Of a stretch of 64,000 bases of DNA, positions 8,639 through 17,797 are shown piece after piece. The notes below the pieces were generated by a model. The model ran no database searches. It was given only the letters and a program-made list of their open reading frames with translations, and had not been told where the DNA came from. This DNA comes from Nocardioides acrostichi (GTDB lineage: Bacteria > Actinomycetota > Actinomycetes > Propionibacteriales > Nocardioidaceae): the NCBI RefSeq assembly GCF_015319165.1, contig NZ_JADIVZ010000003.1:375434-439433 (forward strand). The letters run 5' to 3'. A program made the translations under genes and the position numbers. Numbering within the stretch: position 1 is the first letter of the stretch; every line of letters begins with the position of its first letter.

Positions 8639-9735
8639 ACGGATCCTCCGCGGAGCCCACGGTGCAACCCGCCTTCGAGCTGCGTGATCCGTGGCTGCGC
8701 TACGGCTGGTTGCTGTGGACGGCCTGGCTGATCTTCCTCGCCTTCCCGGTGCTGGAGTCGCTCGCCGAGCCGACGACGGCGCGGCGGGTCGGCGGGCTCG
8801 TGGGCACGGCCGTCTTCGGCGTGCTCTACGCCCTGGCCTTCACGGTGGGCGGCGCGATGGATCCAGACGGTGCGCGACGGGGGCCGGCGTTCCTGGTGGC
8901 GCTGAGCGCCGTCACCGTGGTCACGGCCCTGCCGATCGGTCTGGGCGTGCTGTCGTTCGTGCCGTTCCTCATCGCCCTGGGCGTGTTCGTGCTGGTGCGT
9001 CCGTGGTGCTGGTGGTGGCCGACTGCGCTCATCGCTTCGTGCCTCGCGCTCGAGCTCCTCCTGGACCCCTCGACCGGGTGGCTGTTCTTGGACTTCACGC
9101 TCGTGGCCGTGGCCATCGGCTGCGGTGCCGGGCGGTTCCTGGCCGGGCAGGGCGACGCCCACGCTCGGGCGCAGGAGGAGTTGCGCGTCGGAGCCGAGCG
9201 CGACCGGGTGGCGCGCGACGTGCACGACGTGCTCGGCCACAGCCTCACGGTGGTCTCGGTCAAGGCGCAGCTCGCGGAGCGGCTGGTCGAGGCCGATCCC
9301 CAGCGGGCGAGAGCCGAGCTGGTGGAGATCCAGCAGCTGACCCGGCAGGCCCTCGCCGAGGTGCGGGCCACGGTCGGTGGCCTGCGTGCCGCCCGACTCG
9401 ACGACGAGATCGACGCCGCCCGCCGGGCCCTCGAGGCGGCCGGCGTGGCGTCGTCCCTGCCCGAGGATCTCGACGTGCTCGACCCCCGCTACCGCACCGT
9501 GGTGGCGTGGGCGCTGCGCGAGGCGGTCACCAACGTCGTGCGTCACGCCCGAGCGACCCACTGCACCGTCGAGTTGCTCGGGTCGGGTCTCCGCGTGGTC
9601 GACGACGGCTGCGGGCCGCCGACCTCGGAGGGCAACGGCCTGCGGGGTCTGCGCGAGCGGGTGGCGGCTGGCGGGGGAGCGGTGCGCCTCGGCCCAGCTG
9701 CCGGAGGCGGAACGACACTCGAGGTGACGTGGTGA
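8635..9735 (+). CDS. Sensor histidine kinase, DesK/NarL-type (HisKA_3)
   Basis: 366 residues from the GTG at 8635, which overlaps the permease stop as GTGA; an ATG at 8575 would overlap the permease by 64 nt and is less likely. About five hydrophobic N-terminal segments form a membrane sensor without a large extracellular loop. The HisKA_3 H-box ERDRVARDVHDVLGHSLT carries the phospho-acceptor His near residue 197. The HATPase domain follows with REAVTNVVRHA (N-box) and VDDGCG. It probably phosphorylates the next gene product and controls the exporter. Confidence 0.9.
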   Translation: MNGSSAEPTVQPAFELRDPWLRYGWLLWTAWLIFLAFPVLESLAEPTTARRVGGLVGTAVFGVLYALAFTVGGAMDPDGARRGPAFLVALSAVTVVTALPIGLGVLSFVPFLIALGVFVLVRPWCWWWPTALIASCLALELLLDPSTGWLFLDFTLVAVAIGCGAGRFLAGQGDAHARAQEELRVGAERDRVARDVHDVLGHSLTVVSVKAQLAERLVEADPQRARAELVEIQQLTRQALAEVRATVGGLRAARLDDEIDAARRALEAAGVASSLPEDLDVLDPRYRTVVAWALREAVTNVVRHARATHCTVELLGSGLRVVDDGCGPPTSEGNGLRGLRERVAAGGGAVRLGPAAGGGTTLEVTW

Positions 9736-9757
9736 GGGCACGGTGAGGGCACGGTGA
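9731..9757 (+). repeat. 11-bp tandem repeat at a stop/start junction
   Basis: GGTGAGGGCAC occurs twice (9731-9741, 9742-9752) followed by a partial GGTGA. The first copy contains the kinase TGA and the partial third provides the GTG start of the response regulator. A short duplication therefore seems to have separated genes that formerly overlapped as GTGA. Confidence 0.85.
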
Positions 9758-10362
9758 CCCCGATCAGACTGCTCCTGGCCGACGACCAGGCGATGGTGCG
9801 CGGGGCCCTCGCGGCGCTGCTCGACCTCGAGTCCGACCTCGAGGTCGTGGCGCAGGTGGGCCGAGGCGACGAGGTGCTGGCGGCACTCGAGGCGTCGGCC
9901 CCCGACGTGTGCCTGCTCGACATCGAGATGCCCGGCCTCGACGGCATCGAGGCCACTCGCGCGGTGCGGGCGGCCGGGCGGGCCCGGGTGCTGGTGGTCA
10001 CGACCTTCGGGCGGCCGGGCTACCTGCGCCGCGCGCTCGACGCCGGGGCGAGCGGCTTCGTCGTCAAGGACACCCCGGCCCACGAGCTGGCCGACGCCGT
10101 CCGCCGGGTGCACGCGGGGCTGCGCGTGGTCGACCCGGCACTGGCCACCGAGTCACTGCTCGACGGCACCAGCCCGCTCACCGATCGCGAGGCCGACGTC
10201 TTGAGAGCGGCCCTCGACGGCGGCCCGGTCGCCGCCATCGCCGCCCACCTGCACCTCTCGCCGGGCACCGTGCGCAACCATCTCTCGGCCGCGATCGGCA
10301 AGACCGGCACCCGCACGCGGGCCGAGGCAGCGCGCACCGCCCGCGACCGCGGCTGGATCTGA
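9754..10362 (+). CDS. NarL/DesR-family response regulator
   Basis: 202 residues. The receiver domain has acidic pair D10/D11, phospho-acceptor Asp56 in CLLDIEMPG, and the switch Lys in VVKDTP near residue 105. The C-terminal LuxR-type helix-turn-helix is near residues 145-200 (LTDREADVL, then IAAHLHLSPGTVRNHLS). It is the partner of the upstream kinase; target probably the exporter promoter near 6643. GTG start at 9754. Confidence 0.93.
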   Translation: MTPIRLLLADDQAMVRGALAALLDLESDLEVVAQVGRGDEVLAALEASAPDVCLLDIEMPGLDGIEATRAVRAAGRARVLVVTTFGRPGYLRRALDAGASGFVVKDTPAHELADAVRRVHAGLRVVDPALATESLLDGTSPLTDREADVLRAALDGGPVAAIAAHLHLSPGTVRNHLSAAIGKTGTRTRAEAARTARDRGWI

Positions 10363-10377
10363 CCAGTCGGCTCCGCC

Positions 10378-10402
10378 CCCACGGGGGCTTCGTGCCCGTG
10401 GG
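10378..10402. terminator. Hairpin between convergent genes
   Basis: CCCACGGG (10378-10385) and CCCGTGGG (10395-10402) form an 8-bp perfect stem with a 9-nt loop, between the response regulator and the oppositely oriented epimerase. There is no T-run, so intrinsic termination is uncertain. Confidence 0.4.
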
Positions 10403-10483
10403 CCGCCGAACGGCGCGGAGCTCGCTGCGCTCGACGGTGCCGCGAGCTGCTGAGGCAGCCCTGCCGGGGGACGGTGGGCGGCC

Positions 10484-10927
10484 TCAGCGGGACGCGGCCG
10501 GCTGGACGAGCTCGACCAGCACGCCGCCGGCGTCCTTGGGGTGCACGAAGTTGATGCGGGAGTCCGACGTGCCGCGCTTGGGGGCGTCGTAGAGCAGGCG
10601 GACGCCGCGCTCGCGCAGGATCGCGCTGACCTGCTCGACATCGGTGACCCGGTAGGCGACCTGCTGGCAGCCGGGGCCGTTGCGATCGATGAACTTCGCG
10701 ATCGTCGAGGCCTCGGAGAGCGGCGCGAGCAACTGCACGTGGGAGCCGGAGTCGCCGACCGCCATCATCGCCTCGCGCACGCCCTGCTCCTCGTTGGTCT
10801 CCTCGTGGGCCAGTGTCATGCCGAAGGTGTCGCGGTAGAACGCGATGGCCGCATCGAGGTCAGGCACCGCCATGCCGACGTGGTCGATGGCGGTGAAGAG
10901 GTGCTGGGGGATCTCCAGGTTCGACAT
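10484..10927 (-). CDS. mce: Methylmalonyl-CoA epimerase
   Basis: 147-residue vicinal-oxygen-chelate fold enzyme that interconverts (2R)- and (2S)-methylmalonyl-CoA. Metal ligands are visible: His in AIDHVGMAVPD (residue about 16), a Gln/His in SHVQLLAP, and Glu in VLVELVQP near the C-terminus. It is divergent from thiolase and meaB, a usual arrangement in Actinobacteria for propionate/ethylmalonyl-CoA metabolism. Confidence 0.95.
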   Translation of the reverse strand: MSNLEIPQHLFTAIDHVGMAVPDLDAAIAFYRDTFGMTLAHEETNEEQGVREAMMAVGDSGSHVQLLAPLSEASTIAKFIDRNGPGCQQVAYRVTDVEQVSAILRERGVRLLYDAPKRGTSDSRINFVHPKDAGGVLVELVQPAASR

Positions 10928-11026
10928 GCGCGCATCGTCGTACGCCCCGCCCGTCGGCGTCCACCACCAGCCGGATCGGTGTGACGATCGCCTCATGCCG
11001 GGCCATGGACGCCTCTCGCCGCCCAT

Positions 11027-11062
11027 GTGACCAACGAGTAACCTTCGGGTCGAGTCGTACCC
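11027..11062 (+). promoter_or_regulatory. Candidate thiolase promoter with paired GTNAC site
   Basis: GTGAC-N6-GTAAC (11027-11042) is a direct pentamer repeat with one-helical-turn spacing, followed by a TACCCT -10-like hexamer at about 11057. The same layout recurs upstream of etfB (38624-38639) and the M36 protease (30839-30854). Binding of an OmpR-family regulator is inferred, not shown. Confidence 0.3.
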
Positions 11063-11140
11063 TGCGCCATCGGAGCCCCCGCGCCGGGCCCCGCCGCCAG
11101 CCAGACTCACTCACATCTGCCGAACACGTGGAGGAAGCCC

Positions 11141-12331
11141 ATGTCCGGAACCGTCATCGTCGCCGGGGCGCGCACCCCCATCGGTCGCCTCATGGGCGGC
11201 CTTTCCGGCCTCTCCGCCGCCGAGCTCGGTGGCGTCGCCATCCAGGGCGCCCTGGAGAAGGCCGGGGTCGCAGCCGACGCGGTCGACTACCTGATCATGG
11301 GCCAGGTGATCCTGGCCGGCGCCGGCCAGAACCCCGCCCGCACCGCCGGTCTGAAGGCCGGCCTCCCGGCGAACGTGCCGTCGATCACCATCAACAAGGT
11401 GTGCCTCTCGGGCCTCAATGCCATCGCCACCGCCGACCAGATGATCCGCGCGGGCGAGGCCGACGTCATCGTGGCCGGTGGCATGGAGTCGATGAGCCTC
11501 GCGCCCCACCTGCTGCCCAAGTCGCGCACCGGGTTCAAGTACGGCGACACCACGCTGGTCGACTCGATGGCCTACGACGCCCTCTTCGACCAGGCCACCC
11601 AGCAGGCCATGGGCGGGCTCACCGAGTCGTGCAACGCGCAGGGCACCAGCCTGACCCGCGCGGAGCAGGACGAGTTCTCCGCCCGCTCGCACCAGCTGGC
11701 CGCGGCCGCGCAGAAGAACGGCGTGTTCGACGACGAGATCGTCCCGGTGTCGATCCCGCAGCGCAAGGGCGACCCGATCGTCGTCTCCGCCGACGAGGGT
11801 GTGCGTGGCGAGACCACCGCCGAGTCGCTGGGCAACCTGCGTCCGGCGTTCTCCAAGGACGGCACCATCACCGCCGGCTCGTCGTCCCAGATCTCCGACG
11901 GTGCCTGCGCCGTGGTCGTGATGAGCAAGGCCAAGGCCGAGGAACTGGGCCTGGCCTGGCTCGCCGAGATCGGTGCGCACGGCATGGTCGCCGGCCCGGA
12001 CTCCACCCTCCAGATGCAGCCGGCCAACGCCACTGCCAAGGCCTGCGCCAAAGAGGGCATCGAGCCGAAGGATCTCGACCTGGTCGAGTTCAACGAGGCA
12101 TTCGCCGCGGTCGGCATCGAGTCGGCTCGCAGCCTGGGCCTGGACCAGGACAAGGTCAACGTCAACGGCGGCGCCATCGCGCTGGGTCACCCGGTCGGCA
12201 TGTCCGGTGCCCGGGTCGTGTTGCACCTCGCGCTGGAGCTGCAGCGCCGCGGTGGCGGCGTCGGCGCGGCCGCGCTGTGCGGCGGCGGCGGCCAGGGCGA
12301 CGCCCTGATCGTGCGTGTCCCGAAGAGCTGA
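11141..12331 (+). CDS. Acetyl-CoA C-acetyltransferase (thiolase)
   Basis: 396-residue thiolase II that condenses two acetyl-CoA to acetoacetyl-CoA or acts in reverse. Catalytic Cys is in [10 protein letters not shown] (residue about 88). The C-terminal motifs [17 protein letters not shown] (about 345) and [11 protein letters not shown] (about 380) carry the His and second Cys. GGAGGA precedes the ATG at good distance. It could supply acetoacetyl-CoA to the ethylmalonyl-CoA route begun by the ccr product at the left edge. meaB overlaps its last 17 bases. Confidence 0.95.
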   Translation: MSGTVIVAGARTPIGRLMGGLSGLSAAELGGVAIQGALEKAGVAADAVDYLIMGQVILAGAGQNPARTAGLKAGLPANVPSITINKVCLSGLNAIATADQMIRAGEADVIVAGGMESMSLAPHLLPKSRTGFKYGDTTLVDSMAYDALFDQATQQAMGGLTESCNAQGTSLTRAEQDEFSARSHQLAAAAQKNGVFDDEIVPVSIPQRKGDPIVVSADEGVRGETTAESLGNLRPAFSKDGTITAGSSSQISDGACAVVVMSKAKAEELGLAWLAEIGAHGMVAGPDSTLQMQPANATAKACAKEGIEPKDLDLVEFNEAFAAVGIESARSLGLDQDKVNVNGGAIALGHPVGMSGARVVLHLALELQRRGGGVGAAALCGGGGQGDALIVRVPKS

Positions 12332-13286
12332 CACCGATGTCGCGGACCTGGTCGAGCGCGCCCGCGCCGGCCAGGCCCGCGCCGTCGCACGCCTGATCTC
12401 GCTGGTCGAGGACGCCTCACCGCTCCTGCGCGAGGTCATGGCCGCGCTGGCTCCACACACCGGTCGCGCCCACGTCGTGGGGCTGACCGGTGCCCCGGGC
12501 GTCGGCAAGTCGACGACCACCAATGCGCTGATCCGTGAGCTGCGTGAGTCGGGACGCCGGGTAGGAGTGCTCGCCGTAGACCCCTCCTCGCCCTTCTCGG
12601 GCGGGGCCCTGCTGGGCGACCGCATCCGCATGGGCGACCACGCCGAGGACGACGGCGTCTACATCCGCTCGATGGCCTCGCGCGGCCACCTGGGCGGCCT
12701 TTCGGCCACCACGCCGCAGGCGGCGCGGGTACTCGACGCCGCCGGCTGCGACGTCGTCCTCGTCGAGACCGTCGGGGTCGGACAGAGCGAGGTCGAGGTG
12801 GCCGGGCTCGCCGACACCACCATGGTGCTGCTCGCGCCCGGGATGGGCGACGGCATCCAGGCCGCCAAGGCGGGCATCCTCGAGGTCGGTGACCTCTACG
12901 TCGTGAACAAGGCCGACCGCGACGGCGCCGAGAAGCTGCGACGCGACCTGCGCTCGGCCCTGCGTCTGGGCGCTTCGTGGGCCGACCGCGCCGAGGGCGA
13001 CTGGGAGCCGCCGGTGCTCGGCGCCGTCGCCCAGTCGGGTCGGGGCATCCCCGAGGTCGTCACCGCCCTCGACGAGCACCACGCCTGGCTGTCCGGTGGC
13101 GAGGGTCTGGCGCTGCGTCGCACCCGCCGCGCCCGCGCGGAGGTCGAGGCCATCGCCGTCGCGGCCCTGCGCGCCCAGTGGGACGACGTCGGGGCGCGCG
13201 GCGCCGACCTCGACTCCCTCGCGGCCGCCGTCGCGGCCGGGGAGTCGGATCCCTACGCCGCCGCTGATCGCCTGGTGGGGCGCTGA
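12315..13286 (+). CDS. meaB: MeaB/ArgK-family G-protein chaperone of methylmalonyl-CoA mutase
   Basis: 323 residues. Walker [10 protein letters not shown] (about 59-67), [19 protein letters not shown] (about 91), the ETVGVGQSE switch (about 147) and the NKAD base-recognition motif (about 196) are all present. The protein protects and reloads B12-dependent mutases. GTG 12315 overlaps the thiolase by 17 nt and is the only in-frame start near the family's usual N-terminus. The mutase itself is not in the window. Confidence 0.93.
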   Translation: MSRRADTDVADLVERARAGQARAVARLISLVEDASPLLREVMAALAPHTGRAHVVGLTGAPGVGKSTTTNALIRELRESGRRVGVLAVDPSSPFSGGALLGDRIRMGDHAEDDGVYIRSMASRGHLGGLSATTPQAARVLDAAGCDVVLVETVGVGQSEVEVAGLADTTMVLLAPGMGDGIQAAKAGILEVGDLYVVNKADRDGAEKLRRDLRSALRLGASWADRAEGDWEPPVLGAVAQSGRGIPEVVTALDEHHAWLSGGEGLALRRTRRARAEVEAIAVAALRAQWDDVGARGADLDSLAAAVAAGESDPYAAADRLVGR

Positions 13287-13472
13287 TTTCTTTACTGTCG
13301 TTTGATCCCAATCGTGGGCAAAACGGCCCCACAGAATGCAGTTTTCGACCAAACGTGGGTCGGCCGGCCGGCCCCCCGAGGCGTCGCTACGGCGCGTCGA
13401 CTCGCGTAACGGGAGTGACTGCTGGTACAGATGTTTCCGGAGTCCTGCCCACTTCCCCGAGGACGGTCCGTG

Positions 13473-13637
13473 ATGAAGAAGGCGATCCCCGCACTGCTGG
13501 CGGTGTTCGTGCTGTTCTGGCTGTTCACCGACCCCAAGGGGCTGGCCGATGTTGCGAGCAGGGGTGGCTCCGCCGGCCTCAGCTTCGCCAGCGACATGGG
13601 CACCGCGGTCATCGACTTCGTCGACGAGCTCGCCTGA
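13473..13637 (+). CDS. Small single-pass membrane protein
   Basis: 54 residues beginning MKKAIPALLAVFVLFWLFTDP, an N-terminal membrane anchor or uncleaved signal, followed by a short tail rich in small residues. ATG 13473 (or GTG 13470) has GAGGA upstream. It lies 19 nt before the PH-domain gene and is probably co-transcribed with it. Function unknown. Confidence 0.6.
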   Translation: MKKAIPALLAVFVLFWLFTDPKGLADVASRGGSAGLSFASDMGTAVIDFVDELA

Positions 13638-13656
13638 GGCCGACGGTGAACCACCG

Positions 13657-14178
13657 GTGAGCGTGCTGACGCGCGTCACCGACCCCCACATCGGGCGGCA
13701 CCTGCTGCGCGACGAGGGCGAGGTGATCGTCGACGAGGTGATGCACCACTGGGTCGCCTACGTGCGTCCGGCGTGCGAGGCGATCGTGGCGTTGGCGGTG
13801 CTCGTCGCCGTGCCCTGGCTCCCGGTCGACCTGGCCTGGCTGCCGATGCTCGTGGTGTTCGCCCTGGCCGCCCACGCCGCGTGGAAGGCGGTCGACGCCA
13901 AGCGCGACCGGTTCGTCATCACGAACATGCGGGTCTTCCGGGTGCACGGTGTGTTCGCGACGCAGCTGTCGACGATGCCGCTGACCCGCATCCTCGACAT
14001 CACGGTCGCCAAGCCCCTGCACGGCCGGCTGCTCGGCTTCGGCCACTTCGTGTTCGAGTCCGCCGCGCAAGAGCAGGGGCTGCGCGACGTCCGGTACGTC
14101 TCGCGCCCCGACGAGCGCGATCTCACGATCCAGCGGGTCGTGCAGCGCGCCGGGCTGCGTGGCCCACGCGTGAACTGA
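13657..14178 (+). CDS. PH-domain (bPH2/YdbS-like) membrane protein
   Basis: 173 residues. Two adjacent hydrophobic segments (about residues 43-80) precede a C-terminal bacterial PH-like domain with DRFVITNMRVFRVHGVF and TRILDITVAKPLHGRLLGFG, the usual landmarks of this family. Role unknown, likely peripheral to the membrane. GTG 13657 is chosen because no conserved sequence lies upstream. Confidence 0.8.
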   Translation: MSVLTRVTDPHIGRHLLRDEGEVIVDEVMHHWVAYVRPACEAIVALAVLVAVPWLPVDLAWLPMLVVFALAAHAAWKAVDAKRDRFVITNMRVFRVHGVFATQLSTMPLTRILDITVAKPLHGRLLGFGHFVFESAAQEQGLRDVRYVSRPDERDLTIQRVVQRAGLRGPRVN

Positions 14179-14206
14179 TCGGCAGCGCCTTCCTAGGATG
14201 GGCCGC

Positions 14207-15145
14207 ATGACGCAGCAGCCGTTCTCCCGCCCAGGCGCCCTCGACCTCTCCGCGCTCAAGCGGCCCGCTCCCAGCCAGCCCGCGCCCGGGGCGCCGGGTA
14301 GTGGCGCCCCCGCAGGCGGGTCGGCCTACTCGCTGGCCGTCGACGAGCAGAACTTCCAGGAGGTCGTCGAGGCGTCGATGACCGCGCCCGTGCTGCTCGC
14401 CTTCTATTCGGCGAGCCGGATGCCGGAGAGCAAGCAGATGGCCGACGACCTCGCCACGGTCGCCGGCGAGTACGACGGGCGCTTCCTCGCTGGTCTCGTC
14501 GACGTCGACGCCGCGCCGGCCATCGCACAGGCCGTGCAGTTGCCGTCGGTGCCCTACGTGCTGGCCGTGCTCGACGGTCGCCCGCAGCCGCTGCTCCAAG
14601 ACGCACTCGGCCTCGACGAGCTGCGCTCGGTGCTCAACCAGGTGATGCAGCAGCTCACCACGCAGGGCATCACCGGCCGGCACCAGCCACGCGGCGCCGC
14701 TCCCGCAGAGGGCGCGGACGACGAGCCGGGCGTCGACCCGCGTTACGCCCCCGCGCAGGACGCCCTCGAGGCGGGTGACATCGACGCTGCGGTCGCCGAG
14801 TACCACAAGCTCGTCGACGCCAACCCGGCCGACGTCGAGGCCGCCGCGGGCCTGGCGATGGCGAAGGTGCTCCAGCGCACCCAGGGCGTCGACTTGAACA
14901 CCGCCCGCGAGGCGGCGGCGGCCAACCCCGACGACGTCGACGCCCAGACCCTGGTGGCCGACCTCGACATGCTCGGCGGCCACGTCGACGACGCCTTCAA
15001 CCGACTGGTCGACCTGGTCCGCCGAACCTCCGACAAGGAGCGCACCCGGGCCCGCGAGCACCTGCTCGGCCTCTTCGCTGCCGTCGGCAACGACGATCCG
15101 CGGGTGCTCAGGGGCCGGCAGAACCTCGCCTCGGCGCTGTTTTGA
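14207..15145 (+). CDS. Thioredoxin-fold/TPR co-chaperone, YbbN-like, lacking CXXC
   Basis: 312 residues. A Pro/Ala/Gly-rich leader (to about 40) is followed by a thioredoxin-like domain in which the WCGPC active site is replaced by YSASRMPESK, so it cannot be a dithiol oxidoreductase. A C-terminal TPR region (about 175-312) has repeated A-x-EYHKLVDANPADVEAA helices. Homologues act as chaperone partners. A TAGGAT box 7 nt before ATG 14207 suggests a leaderless message; ATG 14198 is the alternative. Confidence 0.85.
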   Translation: MTQQPFSRPGALDLSALKRPAPSQPAPGAPGSGAPAGGSAYSLAVDEQNFQEVVEASMTAPVLLAFYSASRMPESKQMADDLATVAGEYDGRFLAGLVDVDAAPAIAQAVQLPSVPYVLAVLDGRPQPLLQDALGLDELRSVLNQVMQQLTTQGITGRHQPRGAAPAEGADDEPGVDPRYAPAQDALEAGDIDAAVAEYHKLVDANPADVEAAAGLAMAKVLQRTQGVDLNTAREAAAANPDDVDAQTLVADLDMLGGHVDDAFNRLVDLVRRTSDKERTRAREHLLGLFAAVGNDDPRVLRGRQNLASALF

Positions 15146-15147
15146 CC

Positions 15148-15906
15148 ATGCCCGAGCCGATGACCGAGCGCGGCGTCGCCCTGGGCGTGCGCCGCCTGGC
15201 GGACGGCGCGTCGTCGTGGCGCACCCGGCCGCGGTTGATGGTGCTCGGCCTCGTGCCGGCACTGATCGTGCTGGTCATCGTGCTGGCCTCATTCGTGGCG
15301 CTCCTGCTCAACCTCACGGGGCTGGCGGACTGGCTCACCCCCTTCGCCGACGATTGGGGTGCCTCGATGCGCGGCGTCGTCCGGGTCGGCGTGGCGCTGG
15401 TGCTGCTGGTGGGCTTCATCGTGATCGCCTCGGTCACCTTCACCGGCCTCACGCTCGCCGTGGGCGACCCGTTCTACGAGCGCATCTGGCGGGCCACCGA
15501 GGCCGACCTAGGTGGCCCGGTGCCCGACGACGGCCCGAGCTGGTGGCGTTCGGTGCTCGATGCCTGCGTGCTCATGGCCATCGGCCTGGCGTTGACCCTG
15601 CTGGTGGTGCTGCTGGGCCTGCTGCCGTTCGTCGGTGCGGTGGCCGGGGCCGTGCTCGGTACGGCGATCTCGGGTCGGCTGCTCGCGGGAGAGCTGCTCT
15701 CACGGCCCCTGGCGGCCCGGGGCCTGGACCGCAGGGCGCAAGCCGAGGTGCTGCGCCGCGACCGGGGCGCCGTGCTGGGCTTCGGCGTCGCCACCCAGGC
15801 CTGCTTCCTCATCCCGCTGGGCGGCATCGCGATCATGCCGGTGGCCGTCGTCGGCGCCACCCGGCTGGCCCGCGACCTGCTCGGCGAGGCGCCGCTCAAG
15901 AGCTGA
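15148..15906 (+). CDS. EI24-domain integral membrane protein
   Basis: 252 residues with four to five membrane segments (about 30-55, 75-100, 135-165, 205-235) and the motif GDPFYERIW near residue 107 that marks the EI24/CysZ-like group. Possible sulfate or small-solute role is only by family. The start lies 2 nt after the preceding stop, so it is probably co-transcribed. Confidence 0.8.
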   Translation: MPEPMTERGVALGVRRLADGASSWRTRPRLMVLGLVPALIVLVIVLASFVALLLNLTGLADWLTPFADDWGASMRGVVRVGVALVLLVGFIVIASVTFTGLTLAVGDPFYERIWRATEADLGGPVPDDGPSWWRSVLDACVLMAIGLALTLLVVLLGLLPFVGAVAGAVLGTAISGRLLAGELLSRPLAARGLDRRAQAEVLRRDRGAVLGFGVATQACFLIPLGGIAIMPVAVVGATRLARDLLGEAPLKS

Positions 15907-15909
15907 ACC

Positions 15910-16800
15910 TCAACTCACCAGCAACGCCTCGAGCAGCGCCGTGAGGCCGGGGGAGTCGGTCAGGCCGGCCCGGTGCACCGCGATCACCTCGCGGGTCGGC
16001 TCGGGGTCGGTGAGGCGGACCGCGACCAGGTCGTCGCCGAGGTCGGCGCGGCCCAGCCGTGGCACCAGGGCGATACCGAGACCGGCCCGCACCAGCGCGA
16101 GGTGGGAGTCGAACTCCATGGACTCGTGGGCGATGCGCGGCAGCCGCCCAGTGCCGTCGAACATCCGGCGCAGCCACTGCCGGCAGATGGAGTCGGCAGG
16201 CGTCGCGATCCAGCCCTCGTCGACCAGGTCCGCCACCCGCAGCACCCCGGCGTCCGCCAGGTGGTGCCCACGCGGCACCACGACGTCGGCCAGGTCGAGG
16301 CAGATGCGCCGCTGTACGAGGTGGTCGGGCACGTCGAGCGGGACGTCGCCCCACCGGTGCACGATGCCGAGGTCGCACTGTCCGGCGGCGACGAGGTCGA
16401 CGGTGTCCCACGGCTCGCGATCGCGCAGGCTGATCCGCAAGCCGGGGTGCTCGCGTTGGAGGCGTCCGACGACCGGTCCGATGAGGCCACGCGTCGCGGT
16501 CGAGAACGCGGCCACGCGCAGCGAGCCCGCCACTGCGCCGGCGCGGGCATGCAGGTCGGACTCCAGGCGCTCGAGGTCGTCGAGCAACACCGACCCCGAC
16601 TCCACCAGGTATCGACCGTGCTGGGTCAGGATCACTCCGCGGCCCAGCCGCTCCAACAGCGCGACGCCGGCCTGACGCTCGAGCCGTTTGACCTGCTGGC
16701 TCACGGCGCTCGGGGTGTAGCCCAACGCCTCCGCGGCGGCGACCACGCTGCCGGTGGCGGCGACGGCGCGGAGGGAGGAGACGGCAGCCAGGTCGAGCAT
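15910..16800 (-). CDS. LysR-family regulator
   Basis: 296 residues. The N-terminal winged helix has AAEALGYTPSAVSQQVKRLE (about 23-42); the rest is a periplasmic-binding-like effector domain. It is divergent from an EamA transporter, which it probably regulates. A TAGCTT box lies 6 nt before the ATG, so its message may be leaderless. It ends only 3 nt from the stop of the convergent EI24 gene. Confidence 0.88.
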   Translation of the reverse strand: MLDLAAVSSLRAVAATGSVVAAAEALGYTPSAVSQQVKRLERQAGVALLERLGRGVILTQHGRYLVESGSVLLDDLERLESDLHARAGAVAGSLRVAAFSTATRGLIGPVVGRLQREHPGLRISLRDREPWDTVDLVAAGQCDLGIVHRWGDVPLDVPDHLVQRRICLDLADVVVPRGHHLADAGVLRVADLVDEGWIATPADSICRQWLRRMFDGTGRLPRIAHESMEFDSHLALVRAGLGIALVPRLGRADLGDDLVAVRLTDPEPTREVIAVHRAGLTDSPGLTALLEALLVS

Positions 16801-16825
16801 GCAGCAAAGCTACATCGTGACGCCC

Positions 16826-16844
16826 AGCATCATTCGCTGGTGCT
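16826..16844. promoter_or_regulatory. Candidate LysR operator
   Basis: AGCATC-N7-GGTGCT is an imperfect inverted repeat (one mismatch) in the 72-nt gap between the divergent LysR and EamA genes. Size and place fit a LysR-type activation site. Confidence 0.4.
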
Positions 16845-16872
16845 TCACGTTTTTCGGCGGCACGCTGGAGCC

Positions 16873-17763
16873 GTGCCCGTTCGCGACAACGTCCTCGCCG
16901 CCCTCGTCGCAACAGTGTGGGGGCTGAACTTCCTCGCCATCGACCGCGGGATGGGTGACGTACCGCCGTTGCTGTTCCTCGCCGTCCGCTTCGTGCTCGT
17001 GGCCTTCCCGGCCGTGTTCTGCGTGCCGCGGCCGGCCGTGTCGTGGCGAGTGCTGGCAGCCGTGGGACTGTTCATGTCGGTGGGCCAGTTCGGGTTCCTC
17101 TACACCGCCATCGCGGCGGGCCTCGCCCCCGGCATCGCGGCCCTGGTACTCCAGGCCCAGGTCGTGTTCACGATCGTCATCGCCGCCGGCGTGCTGCGGG
17201 AGCGGCCGACGCGCGCCCAGGTCGTCGGAGTCTTGCTGGGTGTCGGGGGCCTGACGACGGTCGCCCTCGGCCGGGGTGGCGACGTGCCGCCGGTCGCGCT
17301 GCTGCTGTGCCTGCTCGGCGCCCTCTCGTGGGGCATCGGCAACGTGGTCGCCCGGGCCGCGGCGGTGCCCGGGGGACTGGGGCTGACCGTGTGGTCGGGC
17401 CTCGTGGTGCCCGTGCCGGCCCTCGGTCTCGGCGTGCTGCTCGACGGCCCGTCGGCGATGCTCGACGGCGTGTCGGCGTTCGGGTGGCAGGCGCTCCTCG
17501 CCACCGTCTACACCGCCGTACTCGCCTCACTGGTCGGGTACGGCATCTTCAACTCGCTGCTCGCACGGCACCCCTCGGCCGCGGTGGTGCCGTGGATCCT
17601 GCTCGCCCCTGCTGCGGCCATGACGGCGGCCGCGGTGCTGCTCGGCCAGGTACCGACCCCCGGCGAGGCCGCGGGCGGCGTCCTACTGTTGCTCGGGGTG
17701 CTCGTGTGCACTCGGGGCCTGCCGTCCCTCCGGTTGCAGCGGCGAGAAGGTGCGCGGATCTGA
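16873..17763 (+). CDS. EamA/DMT-family transporter
   Basis: 296 residues with about ten short hydrophobic helices arranged as two EamA halves (about 1-130 and 150-285). The first half starts with LAALVATVWGLNFLAIDRGM, typical of the RhaT/YdcZ-like drug/metabolite exporters. GTG 16873 fits the expected N-terminus. It is divergent from a LysR gene; related pairs often export amino acids or their derivatives. Confidence 0.87.
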   Translation: MPVRDNVLAALVATVWGLNFLAIDRGMGDVPPLLFLAVRFVLVAFPAVFCVPRPAVSWRVLAAVGLFMSVGQFGFLYTAIAAGLAPGIAALVLQAQVVFTIVIAAGVLRERPTRAQVVGVLLGVGGLTTVALGRGGDVPPVALLLCLLGALSWGIGNVVARAAAVPGGLGLTVWSGLVVPVPALGLGVLLDGPSAMLDGVSAFGWQALLATVYTAVLASLVGYGIFNSLLARHPSAAVVPWILLAPAAAMTAAAVLLGQVPTPGEAAGGVLLLLGVLVCTRGLPSLRLQRREGARI

Positions 17764-17797
17764 CGCACCGAGGACGTCGGACCCGCGCATGTCCGGC

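Noticed and set aside
12417..13691. Minus-strand open frame opposite meaB
   Set aside because: Shadow of the meaB frame; all MeaB nucleotide-binding motifs are on the plus strand.
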